This document shows, one piece after another, positions 43,347 through 52,427 of a stretch of DNA of 64,000 bases. Source of the stretch: Olsenella_L kribbiana (GTDB taxonomy: Bacteria > Actinomycetota > Coriobacteriia > Coriobacteriales > Atopobiaceae); assembly GCF_036408795.1 (NCBI RefSeq), contig NZ_JAZGJP010000004.1:1-64000 (forward strand), given 5' to 3'. Below the pieces are notes generated by a model, which was not told the DNA's origin, ran no database searches, and worked only from the letters and a program-made list of their open reading frames with translations. Each line of letters begins with the position of its first letter. Within the stretch, counting starts at the first letter, position 1. Both the position numbers and the translations under genes were made by a program.

Positions 43347-45119
43347 CTACACCACCGCAACCGGCTCCCCATGTGTGACGCCCGCCGCGTTGAAGGCATC
43401 GACGGCCACGTAGTACGTCGCGCCGGCGTTGAGCGTGGTGAGCACGAGGCTCCCCGCCGCTCCGTCCGCAACCTCCCAGCTACCGTAGAGCTTGTCCGGC
43501 GCGAGGCCGTAACGCACCAGATAGCCAGTCGCCCCCGCAACGGGATGCCACGCTATTTCAGCCGAGAGGCCACCCTCGGTGCGCGCCGCCGAGAACACCT
43601 CAACCGCTGCGGGACGGGCGAGCCCCTCGGGCGCCTCGCCGAAGACGCGCAGGCCGCTCACTGCCGCGCGCCCTCCCAGGGGCGCCTCGATGTGCGCGAG
43701 CCGCACGTAACGGACCCGGCGCGCCATTCCCAGGTCCACGTAGGCGTGCGGGCGGTCGCTCACGCCGTCGCGCGTGTCAAGCGCCGGCACCCACACCGTA
43801 CCGTCCTCCGAGGTCTCCAGCAGAAATCGTGTCGGCTGGTCCTCGGTCACGATGATGCGCTTGAAAAACGCGCCCGAATCCGTGAACGCCTCCTCCCCAG
43901 CATCGAGCGGGCGGGGCGCCTCGTCGGCCAGGTTCACCTGAATCGCCCGAACCCGCTGGATGGAGCCTAGGTCGACCTGCACCCACGGGTCAGCGTCATC
44001 TGCGGCGGCAGCCCACCAGGTGCGGCAGTCCTCCGTGACGGCTAAGGCGCTCCCATGCCCCTCAGCCTCGCTCGAGGCGCTCGCCACGGCTCCCGGCTCG
44101 GCCGTGAGCAGCATCCATGCAGGCGCCGTATCTTCGTTCCAAGCGCGCGGCGCCTCGGGCACCTCCTGCGGATAGCAGGCGAGCCGCTGGTCGCAGTGGA
44201 GCGTCCCCTCGGCATCGAAGGAACACGGGAAGAGCCCGATCCGCCGCTCAAACTTCTCGTTCATCGAGATGCGCATGGTCGAGGCGTGCCACCAGTTGCC
44301 GTGCGCGTCCTCGAAGGTGCTGCCGTGGCCGGCCCCCTGCATGAAACCACCAGGGTTGGACGAGAACGGGTTCCATGCCTGATAGGTGAAGGGGCCGAGC
44401 GGGCCTTCGCCCACGTACACGCCATCCGCGTAGACGTTGCACTCGGTACCGGGCGCAGCGTACTGCAGGTAGTAGCGCCCCTCGTGCTTGGTCAGGTAGG
44501 CACCCTCAATAAAGGGCTTGGTGCCCGTATGCGCGCGGACCATGCGTTCCATCTCGGTCTTGGGCTCGTCCAGGTGATTGTTCTCGCCCTTGCGTTCCCA
44601 GCCATGCGCATCCTCATGCTCGGCGATGAGGGCCACGGGCTCACCTAGCGGCGCGAATGTTGCGCGGTCGAGCTCGACGCCCCACACGGGTTCGGTGCTG
44701 CTGCACCCCCAGTAGAGGTACACGCGCCCGTCGTCGTCCTGGAAGAGATCCGGATCCCAGAACTCCATGGTAGCCGCCACCGGCTTGAAGGGCTGGGTGA
44801 GCGGGTCGACGCTGCGGAAAAACGTGCAGGTGCTCCCGCGACGGCTCGCACAGAAGACCACGGCGCCGTCGATCACGCGTACATCAGGCGCATAGTCCTC
44901 GCAGGGGAGCTCCGGCGTGGGCGTGAAGCTCCATGTGACGAGGTCGACCGAGTGCCAGAACCCGCCGCTCATCGAAGCGAACAGCAGGTAGCGGCCGCGC
45001 CAGGGGATGACCGTGGGGTCGGCAGCCTCGCGAAACACCCACTCAGCCTGTTTGCCGGGGGCGATCTTGTCCTGGTAGCGATAGGGAAGGTCGAGCGGGT
45101 TGCAGAAGGTGCGGGTCAT
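43347..45119 (-). CDS. Glycoside hydrolase family 43 protein with discoidin-like and Fn3-like C-terminal domains
   Basis: The product is 590 residues from MTRTFCNPLDLPYRYQDK. The five-bladed GH43 catalytic part (1-330) has the three acids: D34 in AADPTVIPW, D124 in FWDPDLFQDD and E205 in KPFIEGAYLT. Next is a discoidin/CBM32-like domain (WVQVDLGSIQRVRAIQVNLA), then a Fn3-like end (TTLNAGATYYVAVDAFNAAG). There is no signal peptide. The family acts on arabinofuranosides, xylosides or galactosides. The start at 45119 has GGGAG upstream; longer frames to 45410 are shadows. It is the last gene of the minus-strand hydrolase run. Confidence 0.9.
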   Translation of the reverse strand: MTRTFCNPLDLPYRYQDKIAPGKQAEWVFREAADPTVIPWRGRYLLFASMSGGFWHSVDLVTWSFTPTPELPCEDYAPDVRVIDGAVVFCASRRGSTCTFFRSVDPLTQPFKPVAATMEFWDPDLFQDDDGRVYLYWGCSSTEPVWGVELDRATFAPLGEPVALIAEHEDAHGWERKGENNHLDEPKTEMERMVRAHTGTKPFIEGAYLTKHEGRYYLQYAAPGTECNVYADGVYVGEGPLGPFTYQAWNPFSSNPGGFMQGAGHGSTFEDAHGNWWHASTMRISMNEKFERRIGLFPCSFDAEGTLHCDQRLACYPQEVPEAPRAWNEDTAPAWMLLTAEPGAVASASSEAEGHGSALAVTEDCRTWWAAAADDADPWVQVDLGSIQRVRAIQVNLADEAPRPLDAGEEAFTDSGAFFKRIIVTEDQPTRFLLETSEDGTVWVPALDTRDGVSDRPHAYVDLGMARRVRYVRLAHIEAPLGGRAAVSGLRVFGEAPEGLARPAAVEVFSAARTEGGLSAEIAWHPVAGATGYLVRYGLAPDKLYGSWEVADGAAGSLVLTTLNAGATYYVAVDAFNAAGVTHGEPVAVV

Positions 45120-45292
45120 GAGGGCTTCTCCCTTCATTGTGAATCGTGGTCGGGTGCGCGGGGCCGCCTTGACGAGGGAACGCCGTAAGCGGCGTGAGGA
45201 ACGGAGGCGGCTCCGCGCACCCGGCACATCTGTGGTGGATGTGGGACCGGCCGCCAAACGCGGCGACCGGTCCCGCCGGTTCGAGCGCGCGG

Positions 45293-46615
45293 TCAGACGC
45301 GCACCGGGGCGAAGGCGCCCAAGTGTGCGAGACTCGGTTTGGGTGCGCGCTCCTGCGTGGCGCGGTCGCACGCGATGAGGCCGAAGCGCATGGAATAGCC
45401 CTTCTGCCACTCGAAGTTGTCCATGAGCGACCAGTAGAAATATCCCTTCACGGGGATACCGTCATCCAGGCAGCGCCCCACGCCCGCGAGCGCCTCGTCG
45501 ATGAAGGCGACGCGGCGGGCGTCGTCATCGGTGCCGACGCCGTTCTCCGTCACGATGATGTCACCCGGCCACGCGCTCGCCACCGCGCGGATCACGTGCT
45601 CGAGCGCCTGTGGGTAGAACTCGTAGCCCATCTGCGTGGTCTCGGCGCCCTCGGGTACAGGCAAGTCGCCCTCCGGCCCCACGAGCGTGCGCGTGTAGTT
45701 CTGCACGCCCAAGAAGTCATCGTCCTCGATCGTAGGCAGGTAATGCGTGAACTCGTCCTCCCACTCCTCAGCCGCGAGCGCCTCGCCGCCCGGCTGCGGC
45801 TGCAGGTCATGCAGGCTCAGCGTGAGCCCCACCTTCACATGCGGACAGAGCTCGCGGATGGCCGCACGGGCACGGCGGTGCGCCTCGCACACGATCTCGT
45901 CACTGTGGCGCGAGCGCGGGCTTTGGAAGGTCTGCGGGTTCTCGGTGCCAAACGCCTCCTTGTTCTCTGCCTTTTGGAGCTGCTGGTTCTCCATCATCTT
46001 CTGCAGGTTGAGGCCCATCTGAACCTGCGACTCGTCCGTCGCGGCACCTTCGGGCCCTGCCCCACGCGCAGCGGCCATCGCAGCGGCAGCTGCCTTTGCC
46101 TGCTGCGCGTAGCGCGCCGCGATACGGGCAATCTGCAGCCCCATGTTTGCCTCGTTGATGGTGCACACATAGGTAAGCTCACTGCCCAGGCGCTCCATGA
46201 TGTGGCGCACGTAGTGCTCGAAATCGGTCGGCGTGGTCTCGGCGTCCCAACCGCCCTTGCGAATAAGCCAGATGGGACTGCTGAAATGGTGAAGCGTCAC
46301 AATCGGCTCCACCCCATTCGTGCGACAGCAGCGAATGACGGCGCGATAGTGCTCGACCTCCGCCTCGTCAAAGAGTCCCTCCTCGGGCTCGATGCGACCC
46401 CACTCGATGGAGAAGCGATAGGCGTTGAGCCCCGCTGCTGCTGCGAGACGGATATCCTCCTCGTAACGGTGATAGTGGTCGCACGCATCGAGCGACGGCT
46501 CCGAGAACGTGGTGTGCGGCATCTGCTCCATGAGCCACAGGTCGCTATGGATGTTGTTGCCCTCCACCTGGTAGGCGGCCGAGGCCGCGCCGAGCATGAA
46601 GTTCTTGGGTAGCAT
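45293..46615 (-). CDS. Glycoside hydrolase family 1 beta-glycosidase
   Basis: The product is 440 residues. The N-terminal FMLGAASAAYQVEG, the acid/base E155 in CTINEAN and the nucleophile E357 in IIVTENGVG are all present, as are LNAYRFSIEWGRIEP and GYFYWSLMDNFEWQKGY. An Ala-rich, Gln/Met-rich insertion of about 60 residues (AAAAMAAARGAGPEG onward) lies mid-protein. There is no signal peptide and no sign of a phospho-sugar preference, in keeping with a GPH symporter rather than a PTS upstream. It probably removes beta-linked glucose or galactose from imported glycosides. Confidence 0.93.
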   Translation of the reverse strand: MLPKNFMLGAASAAYQVEGNNIHSDLWLMEQMPHTTFSEPSLDACDHYHRYEEDIRLAAAAGLNAYRFSIEWGRIEPEEGLFDEAEVEHYRAVIRCCRTNGVEPIVTLHHFSSPIWLIRKGGWDAETTPTDFEHYVRHIMERLGSELTYVCTINEANMGLQIARIAARYAQQAKAAAAAMAAARGAGPEGAATDESQVQMGLNLQKMMENQQLQKAENKEAFGTENPQTFQSPRSRHSDEIVCEAHRRARAAIRELCPHVKVGLTLSLHDLQPQPGGEALAAEEWEDEFTHYLPTIEDDDFLGVQNYTRTLVGPEGDLPVPEGAETTQMGYEFYPQALEHVIRAVASAWPGDIIVTENGVGTDDDARRVAFIDEALAGVGRCLDDGIPVKGYFYWSLMDNFEWQKGYSMRFGLIACDRATQERAPKPSLAHLGAFAPVRV

Positions 46616-46688
46616 GATTCCTCCTTCGTAAGCGGACTAAGCCGCGTTTATCCCCGGGACGCGTCGAGCCAACCCGCCCCGGCGCAGA

Positions 46689-48956
46689 TCATTCGGCCTG
46701 CACGGGAGCCTGCGCTGCGGCCTGCTCCGCGTTCACCCGCTCGAGCAGGCCATCGAGCTGCTCCTCGCTGAGCATGCCGAAGCCCACGAGCGACGAGAGC
46801 TGAATGCCTCCGAGCATCGCCTGCGTGCTCGCGGCGTCACCACCGCCCGTAGCCTCGCGCGCACCGGCCATCATGCGGCCGAGCACCGGACCGAACACCT
46901 GCGCGCCCGCGGGCGTTTCCATAATATCGTCGAGCGTCGAGTAGATCGAGAACGCACGCGGCAGGCTGCGCTCGGCTGTGAAGGACACGGTGCCCCGCAA
47001 GCGGATATCGCGGCTCGACGCGCCAATCTCGATGCCATATGCCCCGCTCTCCGCGAAGAACGCGTGCAGGAGCGGCTCGTAGTAGGAGAGTGCGCGGACA
47101 TCAAGCGTGAAAGCGACGCGCGCGCTCTCACCCGGCTCGAGCGCGACCTTTGCGAAGCGCTTGAGCTCACGCGTGGGGCGGCGGCGCATTCCGGCGGGTG
47201 GCGCAACGTAGAGCTGAACGATCTCTTCACCCGCACGCGGTCCCGTATTGGTGACGGTGAGCGCACAGGAAAGCTCCTCGTCCTCGGTGAAAGCGTCCGC
47301 GCCAAGCTCAAGATCGCTGTAGGCAAACCTCGTGTAGGAGAGACCGTGACCAAACGGGAAGAGCACGGGCAGCTCCTTAGAATCGTAGTAGCGGTAGCCA
47401 ACGAACACGCCCTCATGGTATTCCGTGCGGTTGTCCTCACCGGGGAAGTTGAGATATGACGGGTTGTCCGAGAGTTTCATGGGGAAGGTCTCGGCAAGCT
47501 TGCCCGACGGGTTCGCGCGGCCATAAAGCAGATTCACCATAGCCTCACCCGCACCGTCACCCGGCAAGTACATCTCGAGAATCGCCGCGACATCCCCTGC
47601 CCAGGGCATCGTAACGGGCGCGCCGTTCATGAGCACCACGGCGGTGCGGGGCTGAGCCGCCGCCACGGCCGAGATGAGCGCGTTCTGCGCGGCGGGCATG
47701 TCGAGCGCAGCGCGGTCGTAGCCCTCGCTTTCATAGCGCTCGGGCAGGCCGGCGAATATGACGGCGGCACCGGCAGCACGCGCCGCGGCAACCGCCTCGT
47801 CGATGAGGGCGGCATCGGGCTCATCGTCCTCCACGCGATAGCCCTGCGCGAACACGACGCCCGCAGGAGCCTCTTCGAGCGGGCACGAACGCTTCGCGCT
47901 GTTCACGTGGCTGCTGCCACCGCCCTGGTAACGGGGATCGCGCGCGAAGCCGCCGATGAACGCCACCGGCGCGCCCTCCGCGAGCGGCAAGGTAGCATCA
48001 TTGTTTTTGAGCAGCACCGCCGAGCGCTCCGCCACCCGCGCCGCAAGGCGGTACCCGCGCTCGAGGTCGGGCGCGACCGCACGATGACCTGCCACGGCTT
48101 TCTGCACGAACGTGAGCACGTTCTCCACCGCGAGGTCGAGGTCCTCTTGCGAAAGACTGCCGTCCTCGATCGCGGCAATAATCTGCTTCGTGCCGCGATC
48201 GGTGCCGCCAGGCATCTCGAGGTCGAGCCCCGCACGGATGCCGAGTGCACGGTTCTTCACCGCACCCCAATCCGTCACCACCATGCCCTCAAAACCCCAA
48301 TCATCGCGGAGGATTTCCGTGAGCAGCTGGCGGCTCTCCGAACAGTAGGTGCCGTTCACCTTGTTGTAGGCGCACATGACCGACCAGGGCTTCGCCTGCT
48401 TCACCACCGTCTCGAAGGGCGCCAGGTAAATCTCATGCAGAGTGCGCTCGTCCACCACACTATCGCTCACCATGCGCCCGGTTTCCTGATTGTTGCAGGC
48501 AAAGTGCTTGATGCAGCTGCCCACGCCGGCGCTCTGCACACCGCGGACGAGGGCGGCGCCCATTTCACCGGCGAGCACCGGATCCTCGCTGAAGTACTCA
48601 AAGTTGCGACCGCACAGCGGACTCCGCTTGATGTTGAGACCCGGTCCCAGCAACAACGCCACATTCTCCGCCTGGCACTCCTCCCCTAGCTCCGCACCGA
48701 GTTCGGCGGCAAGTCCCGTATCGAAACTCGCGGCGACGGCAGCCGAGGACGGAAAGCACACCGCCCGGACGCTTTCGTTGATACCCAGATGGTCGCCCGC
48801 TCCACCCTGCTTGCGCAGGCCACTCGGGCCGTCGGTCATCATGACGGCGGGCACATCCAAGCGCTCGAAGGCGCGCGTATGCCAGAAACCGCCTCCCGAA
48901 CAGACCTCTGCCTTTTCCGCGAGCGTCATCCGATCCACGATGCTCTTGATGTCCAT
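46689..48956 (-). CDS. Glycoside hydrolase family 3 beta-glycosidase with C-terminal helical tail
   Basis: The product is 755 residues. The GH3 N-domain has MMTDGPSGLRKQGG, SCIKHFACNNQETGR and the nucleophile D229 in GMVVTDWGAVKNRA. The second domain (SAVLLKNNDATLPL, MNGAPVTMPWAGDVAAILEM) and the Fn3-like domain (AGEEIVQLYVAPPAGMRRRP) follow. The last about 90 residues (FSIYSTLDDIMETPAG onward) form a helical tail also found on the GH2 and, more distantly, the esterase in this cluster. There is no signal peptide. Substrates may be beta-glucosides or xylosides. Confidence 0.93.
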   Translation of the reverse strand: MDIKSIVDRMTLAEKAEVCSGGGFWHTRAFERLDVPAVMMTDGPSGLRKQGGAGDHLGINESVRAVCFPSSAAVAASFDTGLAAELGAELGEECQAENVALLLGPGLNIKRSPLCGRNFEYFSEDPVLAGEMGAALVRGVQSAGVGSCIKHFACNNQETGRMVSDSVVDERTLHEIYLAPFETVVKQAKPWSVMCAYNKVNGTYCSESRQLLTEILRDDWGFEGMVVTDWGAVKNRALGIRAGLDLEMPGGTDRGTKQIIAAIEDGSLSQEDLDLAVENVLTFVQKAVAGHRAVAPDLERGYRLAARVAERSAVLLKNNDATLPLAEGAPVAFIGGFARDPRYQGGGSSHVNSAKRSCPLEEAPAGVVFAQGYRVEDDEPDAALIDEAVAAARAAGAAVIFAGLPERYESEGYDRAALDMPAAQNALISAVAAAQPRTAVVLMNGAPVTMPWAGDVAAILEMYLPGDGAGEAMVNLLYGRANPSGKLAETFPMKLSDNPSYLNFPGEDNRTEYHEGVFVGYRYYDSKELPVLFPFGHGLSYTRFAYSDLELGADAFTEDEELSCALTVTNTGPRAGEEIVQLYVAPPAGMRRRPTRELKRFAKVALEPGESARVAFTLDVRALSYYEPLLHAFFAESGAYGIEIGASSRDIRLRGTVSFTAERSLPRAFSIYSTLDDIMETPAGAQVFGPVLGRMMAGAREATGGGDAASTQAMLGGIQLSSLVGFGMLSEEQLDGLLERVNAEQAAAQAPVQAE

Positions 48957-48965
48957 GGGGTCCTC

Positions 48966-50015
48966 CTATTCGGCAGCGGTGCGGTTTTTGATGGCAGAAA
49001 GCGCCTGCTCCAGCCGCTCGATCTCATCGACCGGAATGCGTGCGTAACGCAGAATGGTACGGAGCGATACGCGCGATGCGAGCCCTGTACCCGCACGCGC
49101 CTCAGCTGCACCGCTCGGAGCGTCACCAACCAAGGCGAGCAACGAAGCAAACATCGGCTCGCCCTCGAGGAGCTCGCGCGCCTCGGGACAGCCAAGCACG
49201 TGGCCCACCGTACAGTCGAGCGAAAGGGTCGGGGCATCGTCGACCGTAAGCCATCGGTTACAGCGGGGCTCACCCATCCCCTCCTCACCCGGCAGTCCCA
49301 ACACGTCGCCGAGCCATGCCACGCTATCTGCGACCCAGTGCAGCGCGCGAGAACACAGCCCGTCGGGGTCTTCGAGTGCATCGACACCGGTCGAGAAACC
49401 GTGCGGGGCAAACGCATAGATATGCGACTCAAAGGAGATGCCCGCCTGCGCGAGGGCGCCGATGAACTCAATCGAGTTTGTCACCGGAACGAGCACGTCG
49501 GATGCGCTCGCAAAGACGAAGCACGGTGGCGTGAGGTCATCGACCGCGGACGCGACCGCTGGGGCTCCGGTGTTTGCTGGGGTCCCGCAGCCGCCGAGCG
49601 CGGCATAGCCGAGCACTGCGGCGTTCGGGCGCTCGCGCGCGCTCGTGGCGGCGACGCCGGCAAGATGGCCTCCCGCTGAGAAGCCCACCACCGCAACTTT
49701 GTCCCGGTAGATACCCCAATCGTCAGCACGGGAGCGGATGAGGGCCATCGCCTGCTCGTAATCGTCGAGCGGATTCGGCCACGCCGCGTGCTTCCCTACG
49801 GAATAGCGCAAGACGAACGCCTGGAACCCTGCCGCGAGGTACGCGAATGCAACCGGATCCGCTTCGCGCTCGGAGCACATGGCGTACCCGCCGCCCGGCA
49901 GGATCAGCACAGCGGGTCGTCGGGGAGCGCGGCGGAACTCTCCGCCCGCGCGCTGCGTGTAGGTCGTCAACGTCACATCACGCTCCCCGTTGAGCGTGAT
50001 GACCTCTCGTTCCAT
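48966..50015 (-). CDS. Alpha/beta-hydrolase esterase with C-terminal helical extension
   Basis: The product is about 349 residues (MEREVITLNGERDVTL start). The oxyanion motif is VLILPGGGYAMCSE, the nucleophile VAVVGFSAGGHLAGVA and the acid VFASASDVLVPVTNSI, with the His in FAPHGFSTG. About 90 residues then follow (TLSLDCTVGHVLGCPEAREL onward) that resemble the tails of the neighbouring GH3 and GH2. It probably removes acetyl or other acyl groups from imported sugars. It starts 10 bp upstream of the GH3 gene in transcription order. Confidence 0.87.
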   Translation of the reverse strand: MEREVITLNGERDVTLTTYTQRAGGEFRRAPRRPAVLILPGGGYAMCSEREADPVAFAYLAAGFQAFVLRYSVGKHAAWPNPLDDYEQAMALIRSRADDWGIYRDKVAVVGFSAGGHLAGVAATSARERPNAAVLGYAALGGCGTPANTGAPAVASAVDDLTPPCFVFASASDVLVPVTNSIEFIGALAQAGISFESHIYAFAPHGFSTGVDALEDPDGLCSRALHWVADSVAWLGDVLGLPGEEGMGEPRCNRWLTVDDAPTLSLDCTVGHVLGCPEARELLEGEPMFASLLALVGDAPSGAAEARAGTGLASRVSLRTILRYARIPVDEIERLEQALSAIKNRTAAE

Positions 50016-50092
50016 GCAAGCCTCCTTAACGTCCCTCCGACGATGACCGCGGCGGTAGGTCCTTGATAACGCGACAACCCGCCCCGGATGAA

Positions 50093-52375
50093 TCATCTGT
50101 TGAGCGCAAAGCGGTGGACGCCCTTCTCAACCATGTGCTCTGCGCCGTCCGGTAAACGAATGATGCCAGGAACAGGCAGCGTCGCCTCCACCGCAAGTTC
50201 GTCACCCTTGAGCGCCCACGCCACGCGAATCTCGCCGGCACGCGAGCGGTAAGAACCCTCGGCATGCCCCAACCGCACGTCGACGTGCGGTTCCACAAGC
50301 ACGCGGGCAAAGCCGGGCTCGAGCGGGCGGATTCCCAGCACGTAACGGTAGAGGAACGCCCCCACGCTGCCGAAGGCGTAGTGGTTGAACGAGACCATGT
50401 TCTCGCTCGACTGGTCGCTCGTGCGCTCCTCGTTCACGGTACCGTCGGGGCGGATAGCATCCCAGCGCTCCCAGATGGTGGTCGCACCCTGGTTGACCTC
50501 GAAGATCCAACCCGGGCAGTCCTCGGTAAGCAGCAGGTCGAAGGCGAGCCGCTCCTCGCCTCCCTCCACGAGCACGGGCAGCAGGTGCTCGGTGGCGTAG
50601 AAGCCGGTCTGGATGCCCCTGGCGCGCAGGCTCTCCACGAGCTGGGCGAAGACGGCGCTCCAAGCCCCGGCGTCGTCCGCGCGATCGAGCACGAGGGCGA
50701 GCGCCATCACCGCGGCGCCCTGGTAAAAGTCCTTGAGGCGCCCGTCTTCCTCCAAGAAGGCGGCGCGGTACGCCGCTTGGGCGCGCGCCATGGCCTCGCG
50801 ATAACGCGCCGCATCATCCCCGTACCCCAAGTAGGCGGCGACGCGCGCCACGATGCGGAGGTCGTTCACCATGAAGGCGCCGGAGACGGGCGCGTTGTGC
50901 TGAGCTGCCCAGGCGATATCATGTCCGGGAGCAAGCCAGTCGCCCAGGTTGGCGCCGAACCACAGCCCCTTTTCGCCCGCCTGGCGCAGCTTGCAGTCCA
51001 CCATGGCGCACATGCTCTCGTACTGCTCGACGAGCGCGCGGCGGTCGCCGTAGTGCTCGAACAGGAGAGCGGGCAGGATGGTGTCAGCGCTCGCCCACTC
51101 CTGCATCCCGATGAACCCGACGCCCGCCGGCCCCGTAGCCGGCACGCTAGCCGCAACGTAACCCTCGGTGTTGTCGCGCTGGCTCATGCGGATATCCTTT
51201 AAGAACTTTTCCATGAAGGCGCACGTGTCATAATTGTACGCCGCCGTCTGCGCGAAGGCATGGCCGTCGCCGGTGTAGCCCTGGCGCTCGTCGCGCTGGG
51301 GGCAGTCGGTGGGCACCTCGACGTAGTTGCTGCGGCAGGTCCAGAGCTGGTTCTCGAAGACACGGTTCACACGCTCGTCGCCGCAAGTGAAGAACCCGGT
51401 GCGTTGCATGGCGGTGTGCACGGGGCGCGCCCGCAGCAAGCCCGACCGCCACGGACAGCCTGTGAGTTCCACGTAGCGGAAGCCCATGTAGGTGAAGCGC
51501 GGCCGCCAGATTCCATGCTCGGAGCCTTTGTGGTACTCCACCGCGGCCTTTGCCGTGCGCAGATTCGCCGTGTAGAGGCTGCCGTCCGCGTTCAGAATCT
51601 CACCGTGGCGCAGGCGCAGGTGCGTACCCTCGATGAGGGAGGGATCGATCTCCACGACACCCGCCATGTTCTGGCCGAAGTCGATGATTGTGGTGCCGTC
51701 CGAACGCTCAGTCACCGCCACAGGCTCCCTGACCTCGTGGAGCACCGTCTTGATGGGCGCGGGCTCCAGCGTCTCGGACACGAGGCCCTCAAAAGGCACG
51801 GGCGGCAGAGGCTCGGGTACGGCGGGACGCCCGTCAGCGGCGTCTGCTGCCCAGTAGATTTCGCCGTCGTAAAGACCCGCGTAATCGTACGGGCTCAGCA
51901 CGCCCCGAACGCCCGCGTCCGCAGATGTGGCCCGCCGCGTGGTGCCGTCGGCAAGTTCGAGCTCCAGCACCCACGAGACCGCCGGGCGCTCCCCCCAAAT
52001 CTGAGTCTTGTTCTCACAGGTGAAGCGCCCGCAGTACCACCCCTGCGCCAGGTAGACGCGCAGCACCGGCACCTCTGCGCACCCGGTATCGGGTGCACCC
52101 TGCGCGGCAAGCGCCTCCGTCACGTCGTACACTTGGTAGTGCAGGTCGTATGGATAGTAGGTAAATCCCGGCGTGAGTAGCGCGTCGCCTACGCGCGCAC
52201 CATTGATTTCCGCTGCATAGAGGCCAAGCGCCGTGATGGCGAGCGTCGCGCGGCGCGGCGCGGCACCACCCGTGTTGAGCAGCTGCTCGAACACCTCGAC
52301 GGTACCCTCCCGATAGCACCTCTCGGTGGTGATGAAGGCGCCGCGCAGGGCTGCAGCCGTCTCTTGCTCCGTCAT
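50093..52375 (-). CDS. Glycoside hydrolase family 78 alpha-L-rhamnosidase
   Basis: The product is about 760 residues (MTEQETAAALRGAF start). The concanavalin-like N-terminal domains are followed by the (alpha/alpha)6 barrel with the catalytic acid in EVPTDCPQRDERQGYTGDG and the second Glu in GATTIWERWDAIRPDG, then SFNHYAFGSVGAFLYRYVLG. It ends with a beta-sandwich domain. It releases L-rhamnose from glycosides such as flavonoid rutinosides or pectic fragments. There is no signal peptide, so it works in the cytoplasm on imported molecules. A start at 52417 would add 14 non-conserved residues. Confidence 0.92.
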   Translation of the reverse strand: MTEQETAAALRGAFITTERCYREGTVEVFEQLLNTGGAAPRRATLAITALGLYAAEINGARVGDALLTPGFTYYPYDLHYQVYDVTEALAAQGAPDTGCAEVPVLRVYLAQGWYCGRFTCENKTQIWGERPAVSWVLELELADGTTRRATSADAGVRGVLSPYDYAGLYDGEIYWAADAADGRPAVPEPLPPVPFEGLVSETLEPAPIKTVLHEVREPVAVTERSDGTTIIDFGQNMAGVVEIDPSLIEGTHLRLRHGEILNADGSLYTANLRTAKAAVEYHKGSEHGIWRPRFTYMGFRYVELTGCPWRSGLLRARPVHTAMQRTGFFTCGDERVNRVFENQLWTCRSNYVEVPTDCPQRDERQGYTGDGHAFAQTAAYNYDTCAFMEKFLKDIRMSQRDNTEGYVAASVPATGPAGVGFIGMQEWASADTILPALLFEHYGDRRALVEQYESMCAMVDCKLRQAGEKGLWFGANLGDWLAPGHDIAWAAQHNAPVSGAFMVNDLRIVARVAAYLGYGDDAARYREAMARAQAAYRAAFLEEDGRLKDFYQGAAVMALALVLDRADDAGAWSAVFAQLVESLRARGIQTGFYATEHLLPVLVEGGEERLAFDLLLTEDCPGWIFEVNQGATTIWERWDAIRPDGTVNEERTSDQSSENMVSFNHYAFGSVGAFLYRYVLGIRPLEPGFARVLVEPHVDVRLGHAEGSYRSRAGEIRVAWALKGDELAVEATLPVPGIIRLPDGAEHMVEKGVHRFALNR

Positions 52376-52427
52376 GTCGTCCCTCGTTTCTCCTCGTCGC
52401 GTCCGTACGGGCGGCACCGGCGCGCCC